Positions 7,103 through 15,767 of a DNA stretch of 35,859 bases are shown here, piece by piece. This DNA is from JAATFY01 sp049276515 (GTDB lineage: Bacteria; Pseudomonadota; Alphaproteobacteria; UBA9219): positions 1-35,859 of the forward strand of contig JBASWO010000163.1 of the NCBI GenBank assembly GCA_049276515.1. The letters are read 5' to 3'. Numbering within the stretch: position 1 is the first letter of the stretch; every line of letters starts with the position of its first letter. The position numbers and the translations under genes were made by a program. Under the pieces are notes generated by a model. That model ran no database searches. It was not told where the DNA came from and saw only the letters and a list, made by a program, of their open reading frames with translations.

Positions 7103-7861
7103 TTGGATTTAACCGTGCCTGATCAAAAGCCCTCTCTTTCCGTTGTTATCCCTATGTTGGACGAAGCCGGCAATGTGCTGCCTTTGATCAAAGAGATTTC
7201 TGAAGCGCTCAGCGGTTATGCACCTACATCCAACAATTTTGAGATTGTCTGCGTCGATGATGGCAGTGAAGACCGCACTGTAGCCGAGATTAAAGAAGCT
7301 CAGGCCTCAAACCCAGCCGTACGACTTGTGCGCCATCCTAAACGCCTCGGTATGAGCGCTGCTATTCGTAATGGTGTGCGCCGTGCTCGCTCACAATGGG
7401 TCATGACGATTGATGGCGATCGCCAGAATGATCCCTCTGATGCGCCACGCCTTCTTGATCTTGCCTGGTCAAAAGGCATGGAGCGTAAAGTTCTCGTTGC
7501 CGGTATTCGCGTTAATCGCAAAGACACAACGGGTAAAAGATTAGCTAGCCGTTTTGCTAATAAAATACGTAAAAGCCTTCTCAATGATAATTGTCCTGAT
7601 ACGGGTTGCAGCTTAAAAGTTTTCCCGCGCGATAGTTATTTAGAGCTCCCCTTCTTTCATGGGTTGCATCGTTTCATGCCGGCTTTACTCAAGCTCTATG
7701 GACACGAAACTATTTTTACGCCCGTGAATGATCGTCCACGCGAAGTTGGTCTATCGAAATCTGATTTTTTGGGGCGCGCCATTAAAGGTGCTTATGATTT
7801 GCTTGGCGTTGTTTGGCTTATGCGCCGCACGCCTGATCCTGAGCGGGGTAATGAAGATTAA
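7103..7861 (+). CDS. GT2 glycosyltransferase, polyprenyl-phosphate mannosyltransferase-like
   Basis: 252 residues, likely transferring a sugar from a nucleotide donor to a polyprenyl phosphate or a glycan. It has SVVIPMLDEAGN at the N-terminal strand, VCVDDGSEDRT for donor binding, and the metal-binding IDGDRQNDPSD in place of the common DADLQ. NDNCPDTGCSLKVFPRD follows, as in DPM1/ArnC-type enzymes. There is no C-terminal membrane anchor, so it is probably a soluble or peripheral protein. The start is uncertain: TTG at 7103 or GTG at 7115, neither with a good ribosome binding site. Its stop overlaps the opposing gene's stop. Confidence 0.85.
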   Translation: MDLTVPDQKPSLSVVIPMLDEAGNVLPLIKEISEALSGYAPTSNNFEIVCVDDGSEDRTVAEIKEAQASNPAVRLVRHPKRLGMSAAIRNGVRRARSQWVMTIDGDRQNDPSDAPRLLDLAWSKGMERKVLVAGIRVNRKDTTGKRLASRFANKIRKSLLNDNCPDTGCSLKVFPRDSYLELPFFHGLHRFMPALLKLYGHETIFTPVNDRPREVGLSKSDFLGRAIKGAYDLLGVVWLMRRTPDPERGNED

Positions 7862-8151
7862 GACTGCAAACCATAAAAACCTGCCGTAGGTATAAAATAC
7901 CTTCTTTTCAATGATCTGTTACTTTCCAAATGCTCTGGTGATTTACCTAAAGGCGAAGCACTCGCTTTTTCAACTGCCAGCCATTCGTCAGGAGCCTCGA
8001 TAAAACACCAATCTCCTGGAACATCTATTCGGCTACTTTTGGTCGATTCATGAATATCCGTACAATTAGCCTTACAGCCATCCCATTGGGCACTGATGTC
8101 CAAAGCTTTCCATTGCCCTGCTTGATCAATAAAAACTGCAAATAATGACAT
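7858..8151 (-). CDS. Hypothetical 97-residue protein
   Basis: I do not recognise this protein. It starts at 8151 behind AAAGGATACAGG (a weak, rather distant ribosome binding site) and ends in a four-base overlap with the GT2 gene. It is soluble, Trp-rich for its size (four Trp in the first 70 residues), and has a CKANC motif plus WCFIEAPDEW. It has no signal peptide or membrane segment. The composition is that of a folded protein rather than a random frame, but without a family match it could still be spurious. Confidence 0.45.
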   Translation of the reverse strand: MSLFAVFIDQAGQWKALDISAQWDGCKANCTDIHESTKSSRIDVPGDWCFIEAPDEWLAVEKASASPLGKSPEHLESNRSLKRRYFIPTAGFYGLQS

Positions 8152-8271
8152 TCGTAAGCCTGTATCCTTTAAATATGCGATTATTAAAGGCTTTTTACAG
8201 ATAGCATGTCAATTCAACCTATTAGTTGCCTACGCTTTCCCTTGACTTTCCAGACTATTTTGGCCAAAAAC

Positions 8272-8285
8272 GCCCGTCCGCGGGC
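8272..8285 (+). promoter_or_regulatory. Hairpin in the rplU leader
   Basis: GCCCG-TCCG-CGGGC forms a GC-rich five-base stem about 50 bases upstream of rplU. A TTGACT at 8242-8247 could be a -35 element, but no good -10 follows at normal spacing. The hairpin could be part of a leader for autogenous control by L21, which is only an inference from position. Confidence 0.3.
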
Positions 8286-8335
8286 TGTGCCTTAGGCATA
8301 AAGCTAACGCGCTTTACACATAAAGGAATAAGACG

Positions 8336-8650
8336 ATGTTCGCAGTGGTTAAGACTGGCGGCAAACAATACAAAGTTGCCAAAGACGATATCATTCAGGT
8401 TGAGAAGCTTCCAGGCGATGCAAAAGCCAAGGTTGAGCTCGCCGACGTATTGATGGTTTGCGATGGTGCTAAAGTCACCGTTGGATCGCCTTTCATCTCA
8501 GGCGCTAAAGTTGTCGCCGAAGTTGTTGCGCAAAAGCGCAGCCCTAAGCTGATCGTGTTCAAGAAGAAGCGCCGTCAAAATTATCGCCGCAAGAAGCATC
8601 ATCGGCAAGAATTCACGGTCCTCAAAATCACCGGCATCAACGCCGCTTAA
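8336..8650 (+). CDS. rplU: 50S ribosomal protein L21
   Basis: 104 residues, normal length. It begins MFAVVKTGGKQYKV, the universal L21 opening, and contains KVVAEVV and the basic KKKRRQNYRRKKHHRQ stretch that contacts 23S rRNA. AAGGA lies at good distance before the ATG. It is followed by rpmA after 21 bases and then obgE, the conserved rplU-rpmA-obgE order of most bacteria. It is a structural component of the large subunit. Confidence 0.98.
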   Translation: MFAVVKTGGKQYKVAKDDIIQVEKLPGDAKAKVELADVLMVCDGAKVTVGSPFISGAKVVAEVVAQKRSPKLIVFKKKRRQNYRRKKHHRQEFTVLKITGINAA

Positions 8651-8671
8651 TAGAATTGAAGGAGTTTAGTC

Positions 8672-8932
8672 ATGGCACATAAGAAAGCTGGCGGTTCATC
8701 ACGTAACGGTCGCGATAGCGCCGGTCGCCGTCTCGGTGTGAAGTTGTATGGTGGCGAAGAAGCCAAGGGCGGCGCCATTTTGGTACGTCAACGCGGCACC
8801 AAGTTTTTTGCTGGCGACAATGTTGGCATGGGCACAGATCACACTTTGTTTGCCAAGGTCCCTGGAACTGTAAAGTTCCGTGAAAAGACCGGCGGTCGTA
8901 CTTACGTTTCGGTCGAAACAGCCGCAAAGTAA
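8672..8932 (+). CDS. rpmA: 50S ribosomal protein L27
   Basis: 86 residues. The N-terminus MAHKKAGGSSRNGRDS is the flexible tail that reaches the peptidyl-transferase centre, followed by RRLGVKLYGGE and GTKFFAGDNVGMGTDHTLFA. AAGGAG precedes the ATG. There is no N-terminal cleavable extension of the Firmicute type. It is cotranscribed with rplU by spacing. Confidence 0.98.
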   Translation: MAHKKAGGSSRNGRDSAGRRLGVKLYGGEEAKGGAILVRQRGTKFFAGDNVGMGTDHTLFAKVPGTVKFREKTGGRTYVSVETAAK

Positions 8933-8939
8933 GCCCTCC

Positions 8940-8955
8940 CCTCGGCGCGCCGAGG
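8940..8955 (+). promoter_or_regulatory. 16-base perfect palindrome between rpmA and obgE
   Basis: CCTCGGCGCGCCGAGG is fully self-complementary. Its right end supplies GAGG at 8952-8955, the only ribosome binding site candidate for obgE (14 bases before the ATG). Folding as an mRNA hairpin would hide that site. There is no T-run, so it is not an intrinsic terminator. Confidence 0.45.
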
Positions 8956-8969
8956 AATGACGTGCAATT

Positions 8970-9971
8970 ATGAAGTTCCTCGATCAAGCCAAAATCATCA
9001 TCAAAAGCGGTACCGGCGGCCCTGGCTGCGTTAGCTTTCGTCGTGAAAAATTTATCGAACATGGCGGCCCTGATGGCGGCAATGGTGGTAAAGGCGGCGA
9101 TGTCATATTTGAAGCCGCTACCAATCTCAACACATTGATCGATTTTCGTTTTCAGCAGCATCAGTCGGCCGGCAATGGCCGTGGCGGTGCTGGCCGCAAT
9201 CGCACTGGAGCGGACGGCAAAGATATTGTCCTACGCGTTCCTGTTGGCACTGAAGTTTTAGCCGAAGATGGCGAAACCGTTCTTTTGGATATGACCAAGA
9301 AAGGCCAGCGCGTCATCTTTTTAAAAGGTGGCGATGGCGGCTTTGGTAATGCTCATTATAAGTCAGCAACCAACCAAGCGCCCCGTAAGTTTCTTCCTGG
9401 CTGGCCTGGTGAAGAGCGTGAAGTTTGGTTGCGTCTCAAATTGATCGCTGATGCTGGTCTTATTGGTTTACCCAATGCCGGAAAATCAACTTTTCTTGCA
9501 GCATCATCAAAAGCCAAGCCTAAGATTGCTGATTATCCCTTCACAACACTCACACCCAATCTTGGTGTTGTTCAATTAGATGGGCGCGGTGGCCGCTCTT
9601 TTGTGCTTGCTGATATTCCAGGACTTATTGAAGGCGCTCATGAAGGCCAAGGCTTAGGCACGCGTTTTCTGGGCCATGTTGAACGCACTAAAGTTTTATT
9701 ACACCTCATCGATGGCACTGATGAAGATGTGGTCCAGAACTACAAAACCATTCGTAACGAGCTGAAAGCCTATGGCGCGGGCCTCTCCCGTAAACCTGAG
9801 ATCATTGCCCTCAATAAATGTGATGCGCTCAGTGCAGCCGATATCAAAAACAAGCTTGCGGCCCTTAAAAAGGCTAGCAAGAAAGAGGTTTATCCCATTT
9901 CTGCGGTTGCCCAAAAGGGCGTTGATAAAATTCTCAACATGATTGCCGCAAAAACCATTAAATCCGCATAA
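8970..9971 (+). CDS. obgE: GTPase ObgE/CgtA
   Basis: Essential GTPase acting in 50S subunit maturation and growth control. It has 333 residues: a Gly-rich Obg domain at about 1-158 (SGTGGPGCVSFRREKF, GGNGGKGGDV, GNGRGGAGRNRTG), then a GTPase domain with P-loop GLPNAGKST at 166-174, DIPGLIEGA (G3) and NKCD (G4) near 281. It ends without the OCT-type C-terminal domain found in Gram-positives, as usual for shorter proteobacterial forms. The start has weak ribosome binding potential because the nearest GAGG lies inside a palindrome. It forms the third gene of the ribosomal protein operon. Confidence 0.97.
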   Translation: MKFLDQAKIIIKSGTGGPGCVSFRREKFIEHGGPDGGNGGKGGDVIFEAATNLNTLIDFRFQQHQSAGNGRGGAGRNRTGADGKDIVLRVPVGTEVLAEDGETVLLDMTKKGQRVIFLKGGDGGFGNAHYKSATNQAPRKFLPGWPGEEREVWLRLKLIADAGLIGLPNAGKSTFLAASSKAKPKIADYPFTTLTPNLGVVQLDGRGGRSFVLADIPGLIEGAHEGQGLGTRFLGHVERTKVLLHLIDGTDEDVVQNYKTIRNELKAYGAGLSRKPEIIALNKCDALSAADIKNKLAALKKASKKEVYPISAVAQKGVDKILNMIAAKTIKSA

Positions 9972-10027
9972 TTGTCATCTGAGACGACAGCTGTTACCCT
10001 CACCTTCTGTCTTATTGGAGGTTGATC

Positions 10028-10615
10028 ATGCGTTCCGTTGTTTGTGGTGTTTTTGCTCTTTGTGTTGCGCTCCCAGCTGTTGCCCATGCTCAAGCATCCG
10101 TCAATGGCCAGAAATTTGATCAATATCCCAGCTTCATTGAAACCAGTATGCAAACCCAAGATGGCACTCAAGTTGTGCTGCGCTGTGGTTATGTTCAAAA
10201 CGGTTCCAATATTGTTGCCGACCCCGGATTTATGGAAACATCAACGATGAACACGAACCGCAATCTTTATCTGCGGTATCAGCGTATTGATAATAGAATT
10301 CTTGTGACGACGCCCTCGTCAAAAATACCCGGCCGCTTTACAGTAGCTGTAGCCGAGCCCAACGGCATTGTGCTTGCTAAAACCTGCATGTTTAATGGTA
10401 GCAATGATACAATCAGCGCTTGTGTAGCCGAACAACCCATCATGACATCAGCTCAGATGACGTCTCAAGATCAATTGACGGCTTCAAAATGTGGCGAGTT
10501 TCTAGCAAACGCAGCACCACAATTAGATCGCACAACCTTTAATGCGCAAAAAACTGAAGCTTGGAAGAATGCCCTACGCCAAAAAGTGGGCATGATCGAA
10601 AGCACGCGAAACTAA
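10028..10615 (+). CDS. Exported protein of unknown function
   Basis: 195 residues from the ATG at 10028, which has GGAGG seven bases upstream; a TTG two codons earlier is less likely. A clear signal peptide (MRSVVCGVFALCVALPAVAHAQA) predicts export. The mature part has paired cysteines in LRCGYVQ, KTCMFN, SACVAE and SKCGEF, consistent with disulfides in the periplasm. No catalytic motif or known domain is recognised. It lies 56 bases after obgE without a visible terminator, so it may be read from the same transcript. Its stop overlaps the opposing glycosyltransferase stop by four bases. Confidence 0.75.
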   Translation: MRSVVCGVFALCVALPAVAHAQASVNGQKFDQYPSFIETSMQTQDGTQVVLRCGYVQNGSNIVADPGFMETSTMNTNRNLYLRYQRIDNRILVTTPSSKIPGRFTVAVAEPNGIVLAKTCMFNGSNDTISACVAEQPIMTSAQMTSQDQLTASKCGEFLANAAPQLDRTTFNAQKTEAWKNALRQKVGMIESTRN

Positions 10616-11799
10616 GAAACCTTTTCGGGCGTCTGTTGTCGAGCTGTTTTTTGAAATACTGCTGAGCGTTGAGGCTCCATTTCATGAGCAGCGGCTAAAA
10701 GCTGTTGTTTAGCCCTTTCCCATTGTTCTCTTACGATAGCACCACTGAAGTTACTTTCTGCTGTGCGAAGCGCTGAACGTGACATAAGGGGTGCCAATTC
10801 GTCATAATTATCCATGCAGTGTTGCAAGGCCTTTGCGATCTTTTCAGCCGAGAACCCTTCGATTTGTATGTGATTTGTAAGCGTTCCGTAATCGCGCAAA
10901 CCATTGAAATCGGTAGCAACCACCACCATGCCAGCTCCCATAGCCTCAGCGGTTGCTATACAAAAACCTTCATGAAGGCTCGGTTGAACATAAATATGTG
11001 CCTCAGCCCGATGCCGGGCTAACACTTCAGTATCACCAATAAAGCCACGAAGTTGAACACAGTCATTGAGTCCTAAACGTTTAATCTCACATTCAAGTTT
11101 TTTACGCTGTGGGCCTTCGCCATCGATAGCAATATTAAAAGCGTAGCCTTTCTGCTTTAATAAGGCGGCGGCGCGAACCAATTCAAAGTAATTTTTTTGC
11201 GGCGCCAAACGGCCAAGCGATAGGATATTAAACCGCAGCGGAACTTCTTTTGATCTTGGTGTAATGCCATCTGTTTCTAAGTGGATTAAGGGAACCACAT
11301 GCGCTGGCTTGCGTAGCGGATAATAAGCCTTAGCTTGACGTAAGGTATCGGGTGTATCTCCAAATATAGCGTTAACCCTTGATGACATAAAAAAGGACGT
11401 TGCGCGTAACAAAAGATTTTGAATCTGCGCATTATGCTCAAATGTAATGACATGTATTTTAGGAAAAAGGGTGGCAACGAAGCGTCCTACAAAATTAGCA
11501 CCCACCAAGGACAATATGAGGACTTTAGGTTTTAAAGTTTGGAGCGTTTTAAAGAGGTTTGAAAAGAGTAAGGGTAAGTCGCGAATGCGTGGCAGGCTAT
11601 CCTTGTCAGTCAAACAATGCACACGGTCGGCGCCAAGTCTCTTTGCAAAATACTCATAAATGCCGCCGTTACCTTGGATCAAGCCCACGACATGTAAATC
11701 AAAATGCTCGTAAAAATTGTTTTCAATAAGAGTATTGATGCCAAGTTCGGCTCCACCGCGTGTAAAGCTGGTCAATACGTGAACAATTACAGGTTTCAT
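10612..11799 (-). CDS. GT4-family glycosyltransferase
   Basis: 395 residues if begun at the ATG at 11799. The segment upstream of it in frame does not resemble the family, whereas MKPVIVHVLTSFTRGGAE is the standard GT-B opening. The C-terminal Rossmann half has LSLGRLAPQKNY, IDGEGPQRKKLE, VQLRGFIGD and YVQPSLHEGFCIATAEAMGAG, the donor-nucleotide EX7E-type region (here EGFCIATAE). It probably adds a hexose to a surface glycan or lipid carrier. No other polysaccharide genes are close, so the acceptor is unknown. It has a polar C-terminal tail of about 30 residues. The start has only a weak AAGAT site. Confidence 0.88.
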   Translation of the reverse strand: MKPVIVHVLTSFTRGGAELGINTLIENNFYEHFDLHVVGLIQGNGGIYEYFAKRLGADRVHCLTDKDSLPRIRDLPLLFSNLFKTLQTLKPKVLILSLVGANFVGRFVATLFPKIHVITFEHNAQIQNLLLRATSFFMSSRVNAIFGDTPDTLRQAKAYYPLRKPAHVVPLIHLETDGITPRSKEVPLRFNILSLGRLAPQKNYFELVRAAALLKQKGYAFNIAIDGEGPQRKKLECEIKRLGLNDCVQLRGFIGDTEVLARHRAEAHIYVQPSLHEGFCIATAEAMGAGMVVVATDFNGLRDYGTLTNHIQIEGFSAEKIAKALQHCMDNYDELAPLMSRSALRTAESNFSGAIVREQWERAKQQLLAAAHEMEPQRSAVFQKTARQQTPEKVS

Positions 11800-11959
11800 A
11801 ATATATCTTAAAATATGAATTTGAGGGCGAACCCTAACAAAACAAGGCATACGAAGACAACAAATAGTTTTGTTTATAGCTATGGTTAAGCCCTCTTGAC
11901 GCCCCTTGCAGTCCTGTCAAAACTGTGCGGCTTTCACATTAAGCTTTCGAGGACCGTCC

Positions 11960-12658
11960 ATGGGAAAACTCTATAAAAATGCTACTGAAGCGCTTGCCGG
12001 ACTCTTGCGCGATAACATGACAATCGCAGCCGGCGGTTTTGGTCTTTGCGGCATTCCAGAAAATTGTATTGAAGCCATTAAGCTCTCAGGCGTTAAAGGC
12101 CTCACCATTGTGAGCAACAATGCCGGCGTTGACGGCTTTGGTTTGGGAAAATTAATGGAAGGTGGCCAAATTAAAAAAATGGTCTCCTCGTATGTCGGTG
12201 AAAATAAACTTTTTGCTGAACTTTTTTTATCTGGAAAATTAGAAGTTGAATTTAATCCCCAAGGCACATTGGCTGAGCGCATGCGCGCAGGTGGTGCTGG
12301 TATCGCAGGTTTTTATACAAAAACGGGCGTGGGTACGATTGTAGCTGATGGCAAAGAGATCAAAGAATTTAATGGCGAGAAATACGTCCTTGAGCGTGGC
12401 ATTGTTTGTGATCTCTCCATCGTCAAAGCTTTGAAGGCCGATGAAGAAGGTAACGTTATTTACCGTAAAACAGCACGCAATTTTAATCCTATGGTTGCCA
12501 TGTGTGGCAAGGTTACCGTCGTTGAAGCTGAAGAAATTGTGCCCATCGGCCAGATGGATCCCGATAATGTTCACACGCCAGGCATTTTTGTGCAGCGTTT
12601 GATTAAGGGCCAATTTGAAAAACGTATCGAACAACGCACAACGCGCAAAGCCGCTTAA
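11960..12658 (+). CDS. scoA: Succinyl-CoA:3-oxoacid CoA-transferase, subunit A
   Basis: Transfers CoA from succinyl-CoA to acetoacetate in ketone-body and butanoate metabolism, as a complex with ScoB. It has 232 residues from the ATG at 11960, which follows GAGG. A longer in-frame reading from 11906 has no ribosome binding site or family match. Family motifs are GGFGLCGIPENCIEAI, SNNAGVDGFGLGKL, and NPQGTLAERMRAGGAGI, which binds CoA. FYTKTGVGT follows. scoB starts 11 bases later. A TTGACG at 11896-11901 lacks a clear -10, so the promoter is not defined. Confidence 0.96.
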   Translation: MGKLYKNATEALAGLLRDNMTIAAGGFGLCGIPENCIEAIKLSGVKGLTIVSNNAGVDGFGLGKLMEGGQIKKMVSSYVGENKLFAELFLSGKLEVEFNPQGTLAERMRAGGAGIAGFYTKTGVGTIVADGKEIKEFNGEKYVLERGIVCDLSIVKALKADEEGNVIYRKTARNFNPMVAMCGKVTVVEAEEIVPIGQMDPDNVHTPGIFVQRLIKGQFEKRIEQRTTRKAA

Positions 12659-12669
12659 GGAGACTAAGT

Positions 12670-13314
12670 ATGCCCTGGACACGCGAAGATATGGCGGCGC
12701 GCGCTGCCAATGAGTTGCAAGAAGGTTTTTATATCAATCTCGGCATCGGCATTCCGACGCTGGTAGCAAATTACATTCCCAAAAACATGCGGGTTGTTTT
12801 GCAAAGCGAAAACGGCATGTTGGGTATCGGCCCCTTCCCTACGGAAGACCAAGTCGATGCGGATCTCATCAATGCCGGCAAACAGACTGTCACAGAACTT
12901 CCTTATTCAAGCTATTTTGACAGCGCGACAAGCTTTGCCATGATCCGTGGCGGCCATGTTGATCTCGCCATTTTAGGCGCCATGCAGGTATCTGAGGAAG
13001 GCGATATTGCCAATTGGATGATCCCTGGTAAAATGGTCAAAGGCATGGGTGGTGCGATGGATCTCGTCGCCGGCGTTAAACGCGTGATCGTTCTCATGGA
13101 ACATAACGCTAAAAACGAAGCAAAACTTGTTAAGAAGTGTACTTTGCCTCTGACAGGATCCAAAGTCGTCAATAAGATCATCACCGATCTTGGCGAATTT
13201 GAATTTTTACCCCAAGGCCTGACACTTACAACACTCGCACCCGATGTGACGGTTGATGAAGTGAAAGCACGCACTGAAGCCAAACTGAATATTGGCTTAC
13301 AGAAAGCAGCCTAA
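12670..13314 (+). CDS. scoB: Succinyl-CoA:3-oxoacid CoA-transferase, subunit B
   Basis: 214 residues, partner of ScoA. YINLGIGIPTLVANYIP and the catalytic-Glu motif SENGMLGIGP (Glu47, which forms the glutamyl-CoA thioester) are intact, followed by GGHVDLAILGAMQVSEEGD and MGGAMDLVAG. AAGGAGA precedes the ATG. The stop lies three bases from that of the convergent maeB gene. Together these genes can feed acetoacetate, or polyhydroxybutyrate breakdown products, into acetyl-CoA, which the adjacent malic enzyme can complement on the C4 side; that link is inferred. Confidence 0.96.
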   Translation: MPWTREDMAARAANELQEGFYINLGIGIPTLVANYIPKNMRVVLQSENGMLGIGPFPTEDQVDADLINAGKQTVTELPYSSYFDSATSFAMIRGGHVDLAILGAMQVSEEGDIANWMIPGKMVKGMGGAMDLVAGVKRVIVLMEHNAKNEAKLVKKCTLPLTGSKVVNKIITDLGEFEFLPQGLTLTTLAPDVTVDEVKARTEAKLNIGLQKAA

Positions 13315-13317
13315 AAA

Positions 13318-15585
13318 TTAGCCTTTGACGGTCTGGTAAGCTGCTAATACAGCGGTGGTTACTAGATCTGAGACCGTAGCGCCCATACGCACAATCTGCG
13401 CTGGTTTTTGCAAACCACTCAGAATTGGCCCCAAAACTGTCGTTCCACCTACGCTTTGCACGAGCTTGGCTGCGATATTTGCTGCCTGCAAATTCGGCAT
13501 AACCAAAACATTGGCAGCGGCAGTCAAACGGCAGAAAGGATAGAGGCGTTTCATTAAATCGAAGTCGAGCGCAACATCTGCGGCCATCTCGCCATCATAT
13601 TCAAATTTCACGCCGCGGTTATCGAGTACACGCACAGCTTCGCGCATAGACTCGCCATGAGCACGTAAAGACTGACCAAAATTAGCAAAAGACAAGAAAG
13701 CAACGCGTGGCTCATGGCCCATGCGATGGGCCCAAGACGCTGCCTGTATAGCAATTTCAGCTAAGCGTTCAGGTGTGGGGTCAATATTGACAGCTGTATC
13801 AGCCAAGAAAACCGTACGGTCTTGCGCAATAGCAATGGAAAGACCAAACGCGCCGCTTGCAATAGGATCGATAACACGACGAACATCATCAAAATTGACG
13901 ATAAAGTTACGGGTCAATCCCGTTACCATAGCGTCAGCATCATCCATGGCTACCATCGTAGCTGCAAAAATATTGCGGTTCTGATTGACCATACGTTGGC
14001 AATCACGTTGCATGCTGCCTTTGCGATGCAGGCGTTTATAAAGATAGTCAGCGTATTTCTTATTATTATGAGACAGACGCGCATTGTGAATTTCAAGAAC
14101 GTCTTCTTCGGGCAAGCCCATGGCTTGCATCTGTTCTTTTACTACTTCTTCGCGCGCAATCAAAATAGGTGTGCCGTAACCGGCTGCTTTAAACTGTAAT
14201 GCAGCACGGATGGAGCGCTCTTCTTCACCTTCAGCAAAAACCACACGGCGTGGGTTTTTCTTAACTGTCTCGAAGATCAATTCAAGGCTTGTCGCTGTTG
14301 GATCAAGACGTGAACGTAAAGTACGGCGATAGCCCTCAAAATCAGTGATGGGTTTACGCGCAACACCTGTTTTCATTGCGGCTTCTGCAACCGCTGTTGG
14401 AATTTCAACAACAAGGCGTGGGTCAAAAGGTGCGGGAATAATATATTCAGGCCCATAACGCAGGCGCCGGCCGCCATACGCATCATCAACTTCATCGGGC
14501 ACATCAGCACGTGCCAATTCAGCTAAAGCGCGGGCTGCCGCCAACTTCATTTCATCATTGATGGTGGAGGCACGAACGTCTAGTGCACCGCGGAAAATAT
14601 AAGGGAAACCAAGAACATTGTTGATCTGGTTGGGATAGTCAGAGCGCCCTGTCGCTACGATGGCATCTTGCCGTACACTGCGCACCTCTTCTGGCGTGAT
14701 TTCAGGATCAGGATTTGCCATAGCGAAAATGATCGGGTTTTTGGCCATATCTTTGACCATAGAAGGAGTAACCGCACCTTTCGCTGACAAGCCAACAAAG
14801 ATATCAGCCCCTTTAAGAGCTTCATCTAATGTACGAAGCTTGGTTTCAACAGCATGTGCGGATTTCCATTGGTTCATACCTTCTGTACGACCCTTATAAA
14901 TCACGCCCTTTGTATCGCACATGATGACGCTGTCATGCGGCACGCCAAGTGCTTTAAACAATTCAACGCAAGCAATCGCTGAAGCGCCAGCGCCATTGAC
15001 AACCATTTTGAGTTTTTTGACTGAACGCTTTGTAAGGTCCAGTGCATTGATCAAGCCCGCTGCTGCAATGATAGCTGTGCCATGTTGATCATCATGGAAT
15101 ACGGGTATGTCCATGAGCTCGCGCAAGCGCTGCTCAATAATAAAGCAATCGGGTGCCTTGATATCTTCGAGATTAATACCGCCAAAGGAAGGACCGAGGA
15201 AACGCACACAGTTGATAAATTCTTCGACGTCTTTGGTGTTCACTTCAAGATCAATACCATCAACATCAGCAAAGCGCTTAAAGAGCACAGCCTTGCCTTC
15301 CATGACAGGCTTTGATGCTAAAGCACCAAGATCTCCGAGACCGAGAACGGCGGTACCGTTTGAGATAACAGCAACCAAATTTCCGCGCGCCGTGTAGTCA
15401 TAAACAGAATCTGGATCTTGTTCGATACGCAAACAAGGAGCGGCGACGCCAGGCGAATAGGCCAGCGAAAGATCACGTTGGGTAACGAGGGGTTTCGTTG
15501 GCGTAATTTGCAGCTTACCGGGACGGCCCTGAGAGTGAAAAGCGAGGGCTTCTTCGTCGGTTACGCGCTTGTCGGATTCAGACAT
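13318..15585 (-). CDS. maeB: NADP-dependent malic enzyme with phosphotransacetylase-like C-terminal domain
   Basis: Oxidatively decarboxylates malate to pyruvate. It has 755 residues from the ATG at 15585, preceded by AGGGAG; an upstream in-frame ATG at 15645 is not supported. Residues about 1-430 are the malic enzyme part, with SLAYSPGVAAPCL (catalytic Tyr), NGTAVLGLGDLG, EDIKAPDCF for metal binding, and VVNGAGASAIACVEL for NADP. Residues about 440-755 resemble phosphotransacetylase (VFAEGEEERSIRAALQF, LVMPNLQAANIAAKL), which in MaeB proteins is thought to bind acetyl-CoA and regulate activity rather than catalyse. It is transcribed toward scoB and diverges from the kinase gene. Confidence 0.96.
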   Translation of the reverse strand: MSESDKRVTDEEALAFHSQGRPGKLQITPTKPLVTQRDLSLAYSPGVAAPCLRIEQDPDSVYDYTARGNLVAVISNGTAVLGLGDLGALASKPVMEGKAVLFKRFADVDGIDLEVNTKDVEEFINCVRFLGPSFGGINLEDIKAPDCFIIEQRLRELMDIPVFHDDQHGTAIIAAAGLINALDLTKRSVKKLKMVVNGAGASAIACVELFKALGVPHDSVIMCDTKGVIYKGRTEGMNQWKSAHAVETKLRTLDEALKGADIFVGLSAKGAVTPSMVKDMAKNPIIFAMANPDPEITPEEVRSVRQDAIVATGRSDYPNQINNVLGFPYIFRGALDVRASTINDEMKLAAARALAELARADVPDEVDDAYGGRRLRYGPEYIIPAPFDPRLVVEIPTAVAEAAMKTGVARKPITDFEGYRRTLRSRLDPTATSLELIFETVKKNPRRVVFAEGEEERSIRAALQFKAAGYGTPILIAREEVVKEQMQAMGLPEEDVLEIHNARLSHNNKKYADYLYKRLHRKGSMQRDCQRMVNQNRNIFAATMVAMDDADAMVTGLTRNFIVNFDDVRRVIDPIASGAFGLSIAIAQDRTVFLADTAVNIDPTPERLAEIAIQAASWAHRMGHEPRVAFLSFANFGQSLRAHGESMREAVRVLDNRGVKFEYDGEMAADVALDFDLMKRLYPFCRLTAAANVLVMPNLQAANIAAKLVQSVGGTTVLGPILSGLQKPAQIVRMGATVSDLVTTAVLAAYQTVKG

Positions 15586-15767
15586 GATTCTCCCTGGAAA
15601 ACTCGTTTTTAGGCTACGGAGGCTGCTTTTGGAAGCTTTGAACACTGATTATTGACTATATTTTAGCGACTTACCCGTAAAATCAACAATTAGTTAAAAA
15701 TCTTTAACCACTCGCTCGAGATAATGATCCTTCGCCACTCCAACGTGGCTGATTCATAGGCAAACTA

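Noticed and set aside
15685..15712. TTAA-TTAA pair (GTTAAAAATCTTTAACC) upstream of the kinase as a CtrA site
   Set aside because: The spacing is six bases, not the seven of the CtrA consensus, and the region is AT-rich.
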